Of a DNA stretch of 64,000 nucleotides, positions 20,662-30,242 are shown piece after piece (within the stretch, counting starts at the first letter, position 1; every line of letters begins with the position of its first letter). The notes beneath the pieces are model-generated. The model worked only from the letters and a program-made list of their open reading frames with translations. It had not been told where the DNA came from and ran no database searches. A program made the translations under genes and the position numbers. The DNA comes from Sideroxydans sp. (GTDB lineage Bacteria; Pseudomonadota; Gammaproteobacteria; Burkholderiales; Gallionellaceae), in NCBI GenBank assembly GCA_016124455.1, contig WGNQ01000017.1:41031-105030 (forward strand), in the 5' to 3' direction.

Positions 20662-21599
20662 GCATGCCATCTTCTACATCGCTTGATGCACGCGCCTTCG
20701 GCAAGGTGGTGGTGCTGTTCGGCGGGCGCTCTGCCGAGCGCGAAGTGTCGCTGAAAAGCGGCGCGGCGGTGCTGGCGGCGCTACAGCGCAGCGGGGTGGA
20801 CGCGCATCCCTTCGATCCGGCGGTGCTCGATCTGCAGGCATTGCGTGACGAAGGCTACGACCGCGCGTTCATCGCATTGCATGGCCGCTTCGGCGAGGAC
20901 GGCACGGTCCAGGGTGCGCTGGAACTGTTGGGTATGCCATACACCGGCAGTGGCGTGCTGGCATCCGCACTGGCGATGGATAAGTGGCGCAGCAAACTGG
21001 TATGGCAGGCTGGCGGCCTGCCGGTCCCGGCCTATGAAATGCTCGATGGCAACAGCGATCCCGATGCCGTTACGGCGCGGCTGGGTTTGCCGCTGTTCGT
21101 GAAGCCGGCCAATGAAGGTTCCAGCGTCGGCATCAGCAAGGTGAAGCAGGCTGGCGAATTGCGTGCCGCATATGAAGAGGCGGCCCGGCACGACAAGCTG
21201 GTACTGGCGGAAGCGTTTGTCGGCGGCGGCGAATACACCGTGGCCATTCTCGGCGGGCAGGCGCTGCCGGTAATCAAGATCGAGCCGGCCAACGAATTCT
21301 ACGACTATGAGGCGAAATACTTGCGCGACGATACGCGCTACCTGTGCCCGAGCGGTTTGCCCGCCGAGCGTGAGGCGGAAATGCAGCGTCTGGCGCTGCA
21401 GGGTTTTGCCCTGATCGGCGGCGGCGGATGGGGGCGTGTGGATTTCCTGGCAGACGCCGCAGGCAAGGCTTATCTGCTGGAAGTGAACACCGCCCCCGGC
21501 ATGACCGACCATAGCCTGGTGCCGATGGCGGCACGCCAGGCCGGGATGAGTTTCGACCAGCTGGTGCTGCGCATTCTGGAGTTGAGCCATGTGGGATGA
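20658..21599 (+). CDS. ddl: D-alanine:D-alanine ligase
   Basis: ATP-grasp enzyme that makes the D-Ala-D-Ala used by MurF. 313 residues, the size of DdlB. Family features: [17 protein letters not shown] near residue 19, [31 protein letters not shown], the ATP-binding [15 protein letters not shown], and the metal-binding [15 protein letters not shown] at the end. It overlaps murB by 4 bp and ftsQ by 11 bp. Confidence 0.97.
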   Translation: MSMPSSTSLDARAFGKVVVLFGGRSAEREVSLKSGAAVLAALQRSGVDAHPFDPAVLDLQALRDEGYDRAFIALHGRFGEDGTVQGALELLGMPYTGSGVLASALAMDKWRSKLVWQAGGLPVPAYEMLDGNSDPDAVTARLGLPLFVKPANEGSSVGISKVKQAGELRAAYEEAARHDKLVLAEAFVGGGEYTVAILGGQALPVIKIEPANEFYDYEAKYLRDDTRYLCPSGLPAEREAEMQRLALQGFALIGGGGWGRVDFLADAAGKAYLLEVNTAPGMTDHSLVPMAARQAGMSFDQLVLRILELSHVG

Positions 21600-22299
21600 C
21601 CCGCTAGCCCTGCGCAAACTGTCCAACGCACTGTTCGGCATCGCCGCGGCGCTGCTGCTGTTCGTGACGCTGGACTATGCGCTGCACCTGCCGGTGTTCG
21701 CGTTGCGTGCGGTACGCCTGAGTGCACCGCCGCAACGCGTGCCGGAAAAGCTGATAGCGCAAGTGGTGCATAACGAATTGCACGGCAATTTCTTCACCGT
21801 CGACCTGGCGGAAGCGCAACACGGTTTCGAGCAGCTGCCATGGGTGCGCAAGGCGAGTGTGCGCCGGCATTTTCCGTGGCAACTGGACGTGGACCTGGAA
21901 GAGCAGGTGGCGCTGGCGCATTGGAATGGTACGCAGCTGGTGAATACCCATGGCGAGGTGTTTGCCGCAGAGGACGAGCAGGCGCTGCCGAGTCTGATCG
22001 GCCCGGACGATGCGGCGGCCGAGGTGGCGCAGCGCTATATCCGTTTCGGCGAGATGCTGGCGCCGATCAAGCAGCAGGTCGCGCAGCTCAGCCTGTCGCC
22101 TCGCGGCGCCTGGCAATTGCGGCTGCAGGACGGGATGGTGGTGGAACTCGGGCGTGAACAGATGGAGCAGCGGCTGGCGCGCTTCGTTGCGGTGTATCCG
22201 TACAGCCTGGCAACCATGCCGCAGCCGGTGCGCTATGTTGATTTGCGCTACCGCAACGGTTTCGCCGCATACCTGCCAGCGGCGCACGGACGGGGGTAA
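21589..22299 (+). CDS. ftsQ: Cell division protein FtsQ
   Basis: Bitopic membrane protein of the FtsQLB complex. 236 residues: cytoplasmic tail 1-15, transmembrane helix at about 17-36 ([18 protein letters not shown]), then the POTRA domain ([19 protein letters not shown] ... [17 protein letters not shown]) and the FtsQ beta domain ending near [17 protein letters not shown]. The last is the segment that contacts FtsB. It overlaps ddl by 11 bp. After the TAA the same frame stays open for 17 codons to the ftsA start (see the next entry). Confidence 0.95.
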   Translation: MWDDPLALRKLSNALFGIAAALLLFVTLDYALHLPVFALRAVRLSAPPQRVPEKLIAQVVHNELHGNFFTVDLAEAQHGFEQLPWVRKASVRRHFPWQLDVDLEEQVALAHWNGTQLVNTHGEVFAAEDEQALPSLIGPDDAAAEVAQRYIRFGEMLAPIKQQVAQLSLSPRGAWQLRLQDGMVVELGREQMEQRLARFVAVYPYSLATMPQPVRYVDLRYRNGFAAYLPAAHGRG

Positions 22300-22302
22300 C
22301 AG

Positions 22303-22353
22303 ATGAAACGGAACTTGAGCAGCAGGAATTCAGGCGGCGGAGAAATACGATGA
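22303..22353 (+). other. 16-codon open frame between ftsQ and ftsA, in the ftsQ frame
   Basis: ATG at 22303, two codons after the ftsQ stop, opens a 16-codon frame (MKRNLSSRNSGGGEIR) whose TGA overlaps the ftsA ATG. It is in frame with ftsQ, so it may be a leftover of a longer FtsQ tail, a read-through extension, or a leader peptide coupled to ftsA. It also contains the GGCGGAGA that looks like the ftsA ribosome binding site. No homology is known to me; this may be chance. Confidence 0.25.
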
Positions 22354-23597
22354 GCAGAGCTATGAGCAGAGGCAGGGAAGGGAAGAACTTGATCGTCGGG
22401 CTGGATGTCGGCACTTCGAAAATCGTCGTCATCGTCGGCGAGGTCAAGCCGGAAGGCACGCTGGAGGTGATCGGCGTGGGGATGCACGAATCCTCCGGCA
22501 TGAAAAAGGGCATGGTGGTGAACATCGACGCCACGGTGGCGGCAATCCAGCGCGCGCTCGGCGATGCCGAGCTGATGGCCGACTGCAAGATCCGCGAGGT
22601 GTACACCGGCATCGCGGGCAGCCACATCAAGAGTTCGAATGCCAACGGCATGGTCAAGATCAAGGACAAGGAAGTGTCGCAGGCCGATATCGAGCGCGTG
22701 ATCGAAACCGCGAGTTCGATCAGCCTGCCGGGCGACCAGCAGACGCTGCACATTCTGGAGCAGGAGTTCAGCATCGACGGCCAGGAGGGCATCAAGAAAC
22801 CGCTCGGCATGAGCGGCATGCGGCTGGAGGTGGAGGTGCACATCGTCACCGGCGCGGTGGCGGCAGTGCAGAACATCATGAAGTGCGTGCACCGCTGCGG
22901 GCTGGAAGTGCGCGAGATGATCCTGCAGCCGCTGGCCTCGAGCAAGACGGTGCTGGCCGATGACGAGAAAGACCTCGGCGTGTGCCTGGTCGATATCGGC
23001 GGCGGTACTACCGACGTGGCGATTTTCACCGGCGGTGCGATCCGCCATACCGCAGTGATCCCGATTGCCGGCGACCAGATCACCAACGATATCGCGATGG
23101 CTTTGCGCACGCCGACCAAGGATGCGGAAGACATCAAGATCAAGTACGGCTGCGCGCTGCGCCAGCTGGCCGACGATGCGCCGATCGAGGTGCCGGGTGT
23201 GGGCGAGCGCGGGCCGCGCATGCTGTCACGCCAGACGCTGGCGGAAGTGATCGAGCCGCGCGTGGAAGAGCTGTATTCGCTGGTGCAGGCGGAATTGCGG
23301 CGCAGCGGATTCGAAGATTTGCTGTCCTCCGGCATTGTCATCACCGGCGGCAGCAGCGCGATGCAGGGCATGGTGGAACTGGGTGAGGAAATTTTCCATA
23401 TGCCGGTGCGACTGGGTTTGCCGCATTACGTGGGCGGGTTGTCAGATGTAGTGAGGACGCCGAGATTCTCCACCGGCGTCGGCTTGCTGCTGTATGGGCT
23501 GGAGCGGCATCAGCACCATGAAGCGGCGCGTGCCCATTCGGGCTCGTTCAGCGATGTGCTGGAGAGAATGAAGGCGTGGTTCCAGGGTAATTTTTAA
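22350..23597 (+). CDS. ftsA: Cell division protein FtsA
   Basis: Actin-like ATPase that tethers FtsZ to the membrane and recruits later division proteins. 415 residues. Actin-fold motifs: GLDVGTSKIVVIVGE (phosphate 1), CLVDIGGGTTDVAIF (phosphate 2) and the adenosine motif SGIVITGGSSAMQGM. The subdomain 1C inserted after the first strand region is present, and the C-terminal MKAWFQGNF is the amphipathic membrane-targeting helix. Start ATG 22350 has GGCGGAG upstream; a second ATG four codons on is possible. Confidence 0.97.
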   Translation: MSRAMSRGREGKNLIVGLDVGTSKIVVIVGEVKPEGTLEVIGVGMHESSGMKKGMVVNIDATVAAIQRALGDAELMADCKIREVYTGIAGSHIKSSNANGMVKIKDKEVSQADIERVIETASSISLPGDQQTLHILEQEFSIDGQEGIKKPLGMSGMRLEVEVHIVTGAVAAVQNIMKCVHRCGLEVREMILQPLASSKTVLADDEKDLGVCLVDIGGGTTDVAIFTGGAIRHTAVIPIAGDQITNDIAMALRTPTKDAEDIKIKYGCALRQLADDAPIEVPGVGERGPRMLSRQTLAEVIEPRVEELYSLVQAELRRSGFEDLLSSGIVITGGSSAMQGMVELGEEIFHMPVRLGLPHYVGGLSDVVRTPRFSTGVGLLLYGLERHQHHEAARAHSGSFSDVLERMKAWFQGNF

Positions 23598-23643
23598 GAG
23601 TCGGTAATCGGTTCAGGTTGCAGTAATTTTCAAGGAGAAACTT

Positions 23644-24807
23644 ATGTTCGAGATCATGGATACACAAACTCAGGATGCGGTGATCAAGGTCATCGGTGTG
23701 GGCGGCTGCGGCGGCAATGCGGTCGACCACATGATAGAGCAGGGGGTGCAGGGCGTGGAGTTCATCGTCATCAACACCGATGCCCAGGCGCTCAAACGCA
23801 ACAAGGCGCGCATGCAGCTGCAGATTGGTGCCAGCATCACCAAGGGGCTGGGCGCAGGTGCGGTTCCTGATATCGGACGGGCTGCTGCCGAGGAAGACCG
23901 TGCGCGCATCAGCGAGATGATCAGTGGTGCAAACATGGTGTTCATAACGGCCGGCATGGGCGGTGGCACCGGTACCGGTGCGGCGCCGATCGTCGCCCAG
24001 GTGGCGAAGGAGATGGACATCCTGACCGTGGCGGTGGTGACCAAGCCGTTTGCGCACGAAGGCAAGCGCATGCGCCTGGCGCAGACCGGCATCGAGGCGC
24101 TGTCCGAATTCGTCGACTCGCTGATCATCGTGCCGAACGAGAAGCTGATGAGCGTGCTCGGCGAAGACACCACGCTGCTCGACGCCTTCCGTTCTTCCAA
24201 TGGCGTACTGCAGGGCGCGGTAGCGGGCATTGCCGAGGTGATCAATGTGCCCGGCCTGGTGAACGTGGACTTTGCCGACGTGCGTACCCTGATGTCGGAA
24301 AACGGCATGGCAATGATGGGTTCGGCCACCGCTTCCGGTACCGACCGTGCGCAAATCGCAGCTGAGCGCGCGATGTCCAGCCCGTTGCTGGAAGATGTCG
24401 ACCTGGCAGGTGCACGTGGCGTGCTGGTCAACATCAGTTCCAGCACCAGCCTGACCCTGAAAGAGTACAAGCAGGTGACCAACAGCGTGCAGTTTGCCGT
24501 AGAGGATGCCACGGTGATCGTCGGCTCGGTATTTGACGAAGAGATGGGCGACGAGTTGCGCGTCACCATCGTGGCAACCGGCCTCGGCTCCCCGGTGGCA
24601 CGCACACAGCCGAAGCCGGAATTGGTCATCAGCCAGCGTACCGGCACGCACGATGAACCTGCCGAAGTTTCTGCGGTCAACTACAACGAACTCGACATGC
24701 CTACGGTGATGCGCAGCAACCGCCGGCGCGAGGCGATCGAGGCGATGAAGCAGTCCGGCGTGGAGACGCTGGATATTCCGTCGTTCCTGCGCAAGCAGGC
24801 TGACTGA
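23644..24807 (+). CDS. ftsZ: Cell division GTPase FtsZ
   Basis: Tubulin-like GTPase that forms the Z ring. 387 residues. The tubulin signature GGGTGTGAAP is near residue 105, preceded by VGGCGGNAVDHM and followed by the T7 loop NVDFADVRTLM with its catalytic aspartates. A variable linker follows, and the conserved C-terminal peptide LDIPSFLRKQAD binds FtsA, ZapD and others; zapD is also in the window. Good ribosome binding site AAGGAGAA before ATG 23644. Confidence 0.98.
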   Translation: MFEIMDTQTQDAVIKVIGVGGCGGNAVDHMIEQGVQGVEFIVINTDAQALKRNKARMQLQIGASITKGLGAGAVPDIGRAAAEEDRARISEMISGANMVFITAGMGGGTGTGAAPIVAQVAKEMDILTVAVVTKPFAHEGKRMRLAQTGIEALSEFVDSLIIVPNEKLMSVLGEDTTLLDAFRSSNGVLQGAVAGIAEVINVPGLVNVDFADVRTLMSENGMAMMGSATASGTDRAQIAAERAMSSPLLEDVDLAGARGVLVNISSSTSLTLKEYKQVTNSVQFAVEDATVIVGSVFDEEMGDELRVTIVATGLGSPVARTQPKPELVISQRTGTHDEPAEVSAVNYNELDMPTVMRSNRRREAIEAMKQSGVETLDIPSFLRKQAD

Positions 24808-24832
24808 CGGAGGCTTGGTCAGGCGTTGGGGA

Positions 24833-24862
24833 TTGCAGGGCAGAGGTATCTGCTGTGATAAA
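24833..24862 (+). promoter_or_regulatory. Possible lpxC promoter
   Basis: In the 86-bp ftsZ-lpxC gap, TTGCAG and GATAAA (preceded by TG) are 18 bp apart. The hexamers are only moderate matches. A separate lpxC promoter at this position is known in enterics, which lends some support. Confidence 0.3.
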
Positions 24863-24893
24863 CTATGCACCTTAGATTCGGGTTGATTGCAAC

Positions 24894-25805
24894 ATGGTCA
24901 GGCAGCGTACACTGAAAAAATCGGTACAGGCCACGGGGGTCGGACTGCATACGGGCGAGAAGGTCTATCTGACTTTGCGTCCGGCACCGGTCAACAGCGG
25001 CATCCTGTTTCGCCGAGTGGATCTCGAACCGGCGGTGGAAATCCGTGCCGAAGCCCATCTGGTGCATGACACGCGGCTGTCCACTTGCCTGGAGGCGAAT
25101 GGCGCACGGGTGGCGACCATCGAGCACCTGATGTCTGCCTTTGCCGGGCTGGGGATCGACAATGCCTTCGTCGACCTGACCAGTGCCGAGGTGCCGATCA
25201 TGGATGGCAGCGCCGGAACGTTTATCTTCCTGCTGCAATCTGCCGGCATCGAGGAGCAGCCGGCCGCCAAGAAATTCATCCGCATCAAGAAGACGGTAGA
25301 GGTCAGGGATGGCGACAAGTGGGTGCGCTTTGAGCCATTCAGCGGCTACAAACTGTCGTTCACCATCAATTTTGCCCATCCGGTGTTTGCCGCTTCCCGC
25401 CAGGACGTGACCATCGATCTGGGCGAGCACTCCTATATTCGCGAAATCAGCCGCGCCCGCACCTTCGGTTTCATGCAGGACGTCGAGGCGATGCGCGCGC
25501 AGGGACTGGCACTCGGCGGAAATCTGGACAACGCCATCGTCATGGACGAATACCGCGTGATCAATCCGGACGGCCTGCGTTTCGAGGACGAATTCGTCAA
25601 GCATAAGGTGCTGGATGCCATCGGCGACCTGTATCTGCTGGGGTATCCGCTGATAGGTGCCTTTTCCGGTTACAAATCCGGACATGCGCTGAACAACGCC
25701 TTGTTGCGCGCGCTGCTGGCCGACGAAGAGGCATGGGAGTTCGTGACCTTCGGCAAGGCCGAGGAAGCACCGGCATTCCTCCGCATGCAATTGCAGGCGG
25801 CCTAG
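24894..25805 (+). CDS. lpxC: UDP-3-O-acyl-N-acetylglucosamine deacetylase
   Basis: Zinc enzyme for the committed step of lipid A synthesis. 303 residues, as in E. coli (305). The start is ATG 24894: [23 protein letters not shown]. Zinc ligands are in [11 protein letters not shown] (His near 78), [15 protein letters not shown] (His near 237, Asp near 241), with catalytic [11 protein letters not shown] near 264. Closing the dcw cluster after ftsZ is the usual proteobacterial arrangement. Confidence 0.97.
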   Translation: MVRQRTLKKSVQATGVGLHTGEKVYLTLRPAPVNSGILFRRVDLEPAVEIRAEAHLVHDTRLSTCLEANGARVATIEHLMSAFAGLGIDNAFVDLTSAEVPIMDGSAGTFIFLLQSAGIEEQPAAKKFIRIKKTVEVRDGDKWVRFEPFSGYKLSFTINFAHPVFAASRQDVTIDLGEHSYIREISRARTFGFMQDVEAMRAQGLALGGNLDNAIVMDEYRVINPDGLRFEDEFVKHKVLDAIGDLYLLGYPLIGAFSGYKSGHALNNALLRALLADEEAWEFVTFGKAEEAPAFLRMQLQAA

Positions 25806-25828
25806 GATTCCTCCATCGCGGAGTTGCG

Positions 25829-26029
25829 ATGATCATATTGCGTTTGTTGCTGGTTCTCGCCGCACTGGTCATTGTGCTGTCCGGTGGGCTTTACCTGTTT
25901 ACCCGCGATCCCCGGTATCTGCGCTTTGCCTGGCAGGTGGTGCGCTTTGTGGTTTTCCTGCTGCTGCTGTTTGCCGTACTGTTCGTGCTGGAGCGTTACG
26001 TACTGACCGCCTGGCGCGTGCTGGTCTAA
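25829..26029 (+). CDS. Small two-helix membrane protein, unknown function
   Basis: 66 residues from ATG 25829. Two hydrophobic helices, about 3-21 (ILRLLLVLAALVIVLSGGLY) and 35-54 (VVRFVVFLLLLFAVLFVLE), are joined by a short polar loop TRDPRYLRFAW. It starts 23 bp after lpxC with CGGAGTTG upstream and overlaps the 3' end of dciA (opposite strand) by 4 bp. I do not recognise a family; the position after lpxC suggests co-transcription with it. The protein call rests on composition, ribosome binding site and fit in the gap. Confidence 0.65.
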   Translation: MIILRLLLVLAALVIVLSGGLYLFTRDPRYLRFAWQVVRFVVFLLLLFAVLFVLERYVLTAWRVLV

Positions 26030-26466
26030 TCCTTGAGCGCAGCGAGCCGCTGCAAGGCGTTCTTCAGCGGCGAATCCGGCAGGCTTGCGGCCAGTTCGGC
26101 CATCTGCTGCCGGCCGGCGGGACTGAGTTTGCGGCCGCCTGCTGGGCGATTGTCCGGGGACTGGCCAACTTGCACCTTGACCTGAATTCCAGTAACCTCG
26201 ACGCCGCCTTGCCGCAGCTGCAGCACGAGCTGGGGGGCGAGCTGGCGCAATTTGGCGGCGATTGCCGCATTGTCCGCCGCCAGCACCAGGGTCTGTTGCT
26301 CGAACCAGTGGACACGGCTGGCACGCGCCAGCGAGGGTGGTGCGAGGCGCCGGTAGTGCCGTTGCAGCGCGGCCAGTTCCCGCGCAGTGCGCGAAAACTG
26401 GCGCAGCTCCTGGGAGCCGGTGAAATAGGAATTCAAGCGTTGCGACACAGCGTCGATATTAACCAA
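26026..26466 (-). CDS. dciA: DUF721 protein, DciA-type DnaB helicase loader
   Basis: DUF721/DciA proteins load or control the replicative helicase DnaB in bacteria that lack DnaC. 146 residues. The KH-like core typical of the family is visible in ARELAALQRHYRRLAPPSLARASRV, LVLAADNAAIAAKLRQLAPQLV and VTGIQVKVQV; the C-terminus is a charged tail. The proposed start is TTG at 26466 (no ATG is available); a GTG at 26448 is an alternative. The gene is divergent from the M23 peptidase, in the lpxC/secA neighbourhood where DUF721 genes are often found. Confidence 0.8.
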   Translation of the reverse strand: MVNIDAVSQRLNSYFTGSQELRQFSRTARELAALQRHYRRLAPPSLARASRVHWFEQQTLVLAADNAAIAAKLRQLAPQLVLQLRQGGVEVTGIQVKVQVGQSPDNRPAGGRKLSPAGRQQMAELAASLPDSPLKNALQRLAALKD

Positions 26467-26480
26467 GAGGAGGAGGGAAC

Positions 26481-27407
26481 GTGGATGTTATTCTAGTTTC
26501 CAGCCGTTTTGCAAAAGCACGGACGATCAAGCTCACTGCTACGCGCCTGACGATGGCTGCGCTGCTGGGCTTGGGGTTGTTGCTGGTGACCGTAGTGCTG
26601 GCGCAGTACGCTATTGTCCGGCTGCAGCCCGGCGCCATGACCAATGAACTGCGCAACTGGCTGGCCAGCGTGCAGGAGGCCGAGCAGAAGCAGCAGCAGT
26701 CCTATATGCGCGAGAGCCTGGATACCATGGCCAAGCGCATGGGGGAAATGCAGGCGCAGGTGCTGCGGCTGGATGCGCTGGGCGCCCGCCTGGCCAAGAC
26801 CGCCGGCATGAAGCCGCAGGACTTTTCCTTCGACGAGCCGCCGGCACAGGGCGGTCCGTATATCCCCGCCCCCCAGCAGCAGGACATCTCCCTTGACAGC
26901 ATGAACCAGCAACTGGGCAGCCTGTCGCAACTCATGAACGACCGCAACGACAAGCTGGTGGCGCTGGAAACGTTATTGATGCAGGACCAGCTGAGCAAGC
27001 GCATGTTCCCGTCGGCGGCACCGGTCAAGCACGGCTGGTATTCATCCAATTTCGGCTGGCGTATCGACCCGTTTACCGGCAAGCAGGCGATGCATGAAGG
27101 GGTGGATTATATGGTCCCGACAGGCACCCCGGTCTTCGCCTCGGCAGGCGGCATTGTGACTTACGCAGACCTGCATCCGCAGTATGGTAATATGGTCGAG
27201 ATTGACCACGGCAATGGCATCGTGACGCGTTATGCCCATGCTTCCAAGCTGCTGGTCAGGGATGGGCAGATGGTGCGGCGCGGGCAGGAAATAGCCCTGT
27301 CGGGCAGCACCGGGCGCTCCACCGGCCCACACCTGCACTTTGAAGTGAGATACAAGGGCGTCGCCCAGAACCCGGTGCGCTTTCTGCAGAAAGCTGCGGC
27401 AGGTTGA
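26481..27407 (+). CDS. M23-family murein endopeptidase or divisome activator
   Basis: 308 residues with a GTG start at 26481 behind an AGGAGGAGGG ribosome site. An N-terminal membrane anchor at about 25-48 (LTMAALLGLGLLLVTVVLAQ) precedes a coiled-coil region (about 55-165) and a C-terminal LytM/M23 domain. The zinc motifs are intact: H-x-x-x-D in AMHEGVDYMVP and H-x-H in GPHLHFEVRY, so it may cleave peptide crosslinks rather than only activate amidases. It lies just before secA, a common place for this family, and is followed by a strong terminator. Confidence 0.9.
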   Translation: MDVILVSSRFAKARTIKLTATRLTMAALLGLGLLLVTVVLAQYAIVRLQPGAMTNELRNWLASVQEAEQKQQQSYMRESLDTMAKRMGEMQAQVLRLDALGARLAKTAGMKPQDFSFDEPPAQGGPYIPAPQQQDISLDSMNQQLGSLSQLMNDRNDKLVALETLLMQDQLSKRMFPSAAPVKHGWYSSNFGWRIDPFTGKQAMHEGVDYMVPTGTPVFASAGGIVTYADLHPQYGNMVEIDHGNGIVTRYAHASKLLVRDGQMVRRGQEIALSGSTGRSTGPHLHFEVRYKGVAQNPVRFLQKAAAG

Positions 27408-27427
27408 CAGTTGCGAGCCTTGCGTGA

Positions 27428-27455
27428 GGGTGAGGTGTGGCACCTCACCCTTTTT
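27428..27455 (+). terminator. Rho-independent terminator after the M23 gene
   Basis: Perfect 10-bp stem GGGTGAGGTG / CACCTCACCC with a TGG loop, followed by five T. It ends 44 bp before secA, so secA must rely on its own promoter between 27456 and 27499 or on read-through. Confidence 0.9.
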
Positions 27456-27499
27456 GTTTGGTTTCATCCAGAAGATTTAACGCCAAGAAAAAATAGAAC

Positions 27500-30214
27500 A
27501 TGATTTCCAAATTGCTGAAAGGCGTTTTCGGTAGCCGCAATGACCGCCTGCTTAAACAATACCGCCAGACTGTAAATGCCATCAACCGGCTCGAAGCTGC
27601 CACCCAGCAGCTGTCGGACGACGAGTTACGCGGCAGGAGCGATGCTTTCAAGCAGCGTTTTGCCAACGGCGAGTCGCTCGATGCGTTGCTGCCGGAAGCC
27701 TTTGCAGTGGTACGCGAGGCGAGCCGGCGTGTGTTGCAGATGCGCCATTTCGACGTTCAGCTGATCGGCGGCATGGCATTGCATTACGGCAAGATCGCCG
27801 AAATGCGCACCGGCGAGGGTAAAACGCTGATGGCGACCCTGCCCGCCTACCTCAATGCATTGTCCGGCAAGGGCGTGCATGTAGTGACAGTCAACGATTA
27901 CCTCGCGGAACGCGATGCCGAATGGATGGGTCGGCTGTACCGGTTTCTGGGGCTGTCGGTCGGCGTCATCCTGTCGCAAATGGAGCAGGGCGACAAGCAG
28001 GCCGCCTATGCCGCCGATATCACCTACGGCACCAACAACGAATTCGGTTTCGACTACCTGCGCGACAACATGGCGACGCATGCCAGCGAACGCTTCCAGC
28101 GCCAGCTGAATTTCGCCATCGTGGATGAAGTGGACTCGATCCTGATCGACGAGGCGCGCACGCCGCTGATCATTTCCGGCCAGGCGGAAGACAACGTGGC
28201 TATCTACACGCGCATGGACAAGCTGGTGCCCAGCCTGGTGCGCCAGCAGGAGGAAGACGGCCCCGGCGATTACAGCGTGGACGAAAAGAACCACCAGATC
28301 CTGCTCACCGAAGAAGGCCATGAGCATGCGGAAGAACTGCTGGCCAAGGCCGGCTTGCTGTCTGCCGGCGGCAGCCTGTATGACCCGTCCAACATCACGC
28401 TGATCCATCACCTGTATGCCGCATTGCGCGCCCACGCGCTGTACCACCGCGACCAGCACTACGTGGTGCAGGATGGCGAAGTGGTGATCGTGGACGAATT
28501 CACCGGACGCCTGATGGCCGGGCGGCGCTGGTCGGACGGGCTGCACCAGGCGGTGGAGGCAAAGGAGGGGCAGCCGATCCAGAAGGAAAACCAGACGCTG
28601 GCCTCGATTACCTTCCAGAACTACTTCCGCATGTACGGCAAACTGGCCGGCATGACCGGTACGGCGGATACCGAAGCCTACGAGTTCCAGCAGATTTACA
28701 ACCTGGAAACGGTGATCATCCCGCCGCATCGTCCGACGGTGCGCAAGGACATGATGGACAAGGTCTACATGACCATGCACGAGAAGTATGCGGCGGTGAT
28801 AGCCGATGTCCGCGACTGCTATGAGCGGGGCCAGCCGGTACTGGTCGGTACCACCTCGATCGAAACTTCGGAATTGCTGTCCAGCCTGCTGGACAAGGAA
28901 AAACTCCCGCATCAGGTGTTGAACGCCAAACAGCATGCGCATGAGGCGGAAATCGTCGCCCAGGCGGGCCGCCCCAGGATGGTTACCATCGCCACAAACA
29001 TGGCGGGCCGCGGTACCGACATCGTGCTCGGCGGCAATGTCGAGAAGCAGGTCGAACACCTGCAGGCGGACGAGAGCCTGAACGAGGCGACGCGCCAGCA
29101 GCGCATCGAAAAGCTGCACAGCGAATGGCAGTCGCTGCACGAACAGGTGCTGGCGGCCGGCGGGCTGCACATCATCGGCACCGAACGCCACGAATCGCGC
29201 CGCGTCGACAACCAGTTGCGCGGCCGTTCCGGGCGCCAGGGCGACCCCGGCTCCAGCCGTTTCTACCTGTCGCTGGAAGACCCGTTGCTGCGTATTTTCG
29301 CCTCCGACCGGGTGGCGGCGATCATGAACAAGTTCAAGCTGCCGGAAGGCGAGGCGATCGAGCACACCTGGGTGACGCGCGCCATCGAGAACGCGCAGCG
29401 CAAGGTCGAGGCGCGCAACTTCGACATGCGCAAGCAGATCCTCGAATACGACGACGTTGCCAACGACCAGCGCAAGGTGATCTACCAGCAGCGCAACGAA
29501 CTGCTGGAAAGCGGCGATATTTCGGAAACCATCACGGCCATGCGCGAAAGCGTGCTGCAGGACAGCATCAGCGAATACATTGCGCCGCAAAGCATGGAAG
29601 AGCAATGGGATGTCCCGGCGCTGGAGCGCGCGCTGGCCGCCGAATACCAGATGGATTTGCCGCTGGAGCAATGGCTGGAACAGGACAAGAAGCTGGACGA
29701 GCATGGCTTGCGCGAGCTCGTGGTGCAGGAAGCGCAGGAGAAATACCAGGCCAAGGTGGCCCAGGTCGGGCCGGAAATCATGCACCAGTATGAGCGCATC
29801 GTGATGCTGAGCAGCGTCGACCAGCACTGGCGCGAGCACCTCGCGGCGCTCGATCATTTGCGCCAGGGCATACACCTGCGCGGCTATGCACAGAAGAATC
29901 CCAAGCAGGAATACAAGCGCGAGGCGTTTGAATTGTTCGCCGGCATGCTGGAGGCGATCAAGCGCGACGTAACGCAGAACCTGCTCAATGTGCAGATTCG
30001 CAGCGAAAGCGATGTCGAGGCGGTGGAAGCCCAACCCGCACCGGGAAATGTGCAGTATCATCACGCCGGTTACGACGAGGCGCTGGGGCAGGGCGATGAG
30101 GCGGAAGGCGAACATAAACCGTTCGTGCGCGGCGGCGACAAGGTCGGGCGCAACGATCCCTGCCCGTGCGGCTCAGGGAAAAAATACAAGCACTGCCACG
30201 GCAAATTGACTTGA
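27500..30214 (+). CDS. secA: Preprotein translocase ATPase SecA
   Basis: Motor that drives unfolded preproteins through SecYEG. 904 residues. Walker [12 protein letters not shown] near residue 104, [19 protein letters not shown] (Walker B), the preprotein crosslinking domain, [15 protein letters not shown] and [20 protein letters not shown] in NBD2, then the helical wing/scaffold region ([28 protein letters not shown] is its conserved core, about 775-800). The C-terminal zinc-binding tail [14 protein letters not shown], which binds SecB, is intact. The start is ATG 27500. Confidence 0.98.
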   Translation: MISKLLKGVFGSRNDRLLKQYRQTVNAINRLEAATQQLSDDELRGRSDAFKQRFANGESLDALLPEAFAVVREASRRVLQMRHFDVQLIGGMALHYGKIAEMRTGEGKTLMATLPAYLNALSGKGVHVVTVNDYLAERDAEWMGRLYRFLGLSVGVILSQMEQGDKQAAYAADITYGTNNEFGFDYLRDNMATHASERFQRQLNFAIVDEVDSILIDEARTPLIISGQAEDNVAIYTRMDKLVPSLVRQQEEDGPGDYSVDEKNHQILLTEEGHEHAEELLAKAGLLSAGGSLYDPSNITLIHHLYAALRAHALYHRDQHYVVQDGEVVIVDEFTGRLMAGRRWSDGLHQAVEAKEGQPIQKENQTLASITFQNYFRMYGKLAGMTGTADTEAYEFQQIYNLETVIIPPHRPTVRKDMMDKVYMTMHEKYAAVIADVRDCYERGQPVLVGTTSIETSELLSSLLDKEKLPHQVLNAKQHAHEAEIVAQAGRPRMVTIATNMAGRGTDIVLGGNVEKQVEHLQADESLNEATRQQRIEKLHSEWQSLHEQVLAAGGLHIIGTERHESRRVDNQLRGRSGRQGDPGSSRFYLSLEDPLLRIFASDRVAAIMNKFKLPEGEAIEHTWVTRAIENAQRKVEARNFDMRKQILEYDDVANDQRKVIYQQRNELLESGDISETITAMRESVLQDSISEYIAPQSMEEQWDVPALERALAAEYQMDLPLEQWLEQDKKLDEHGLRELVVQEAQEKYQAKVAQVGPEIMHQYERIVMLSSVDQHWREHLAALDHLRQGIHLRGYAQKNPKQEYKREAFELFAGMLEAIKRDVTQNLLNVQIRSESDVEAVEAQPAPGNVQYHHAGYDEALGQGDEAEGEHKPFVRGGDKVGRNDPCPCGSGKKYKHCHGKLT

Positions 30215-30242
30215 TGTCGCTTTTTATTTCTGGGAGAAGAGC

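Noticed and set aside
27626..30115. An 829-codon open frame on the minus strand
   Set aside because: Antisense shadow of secA; low complexity with many His/Gln/Val runs and no recognisable motif.
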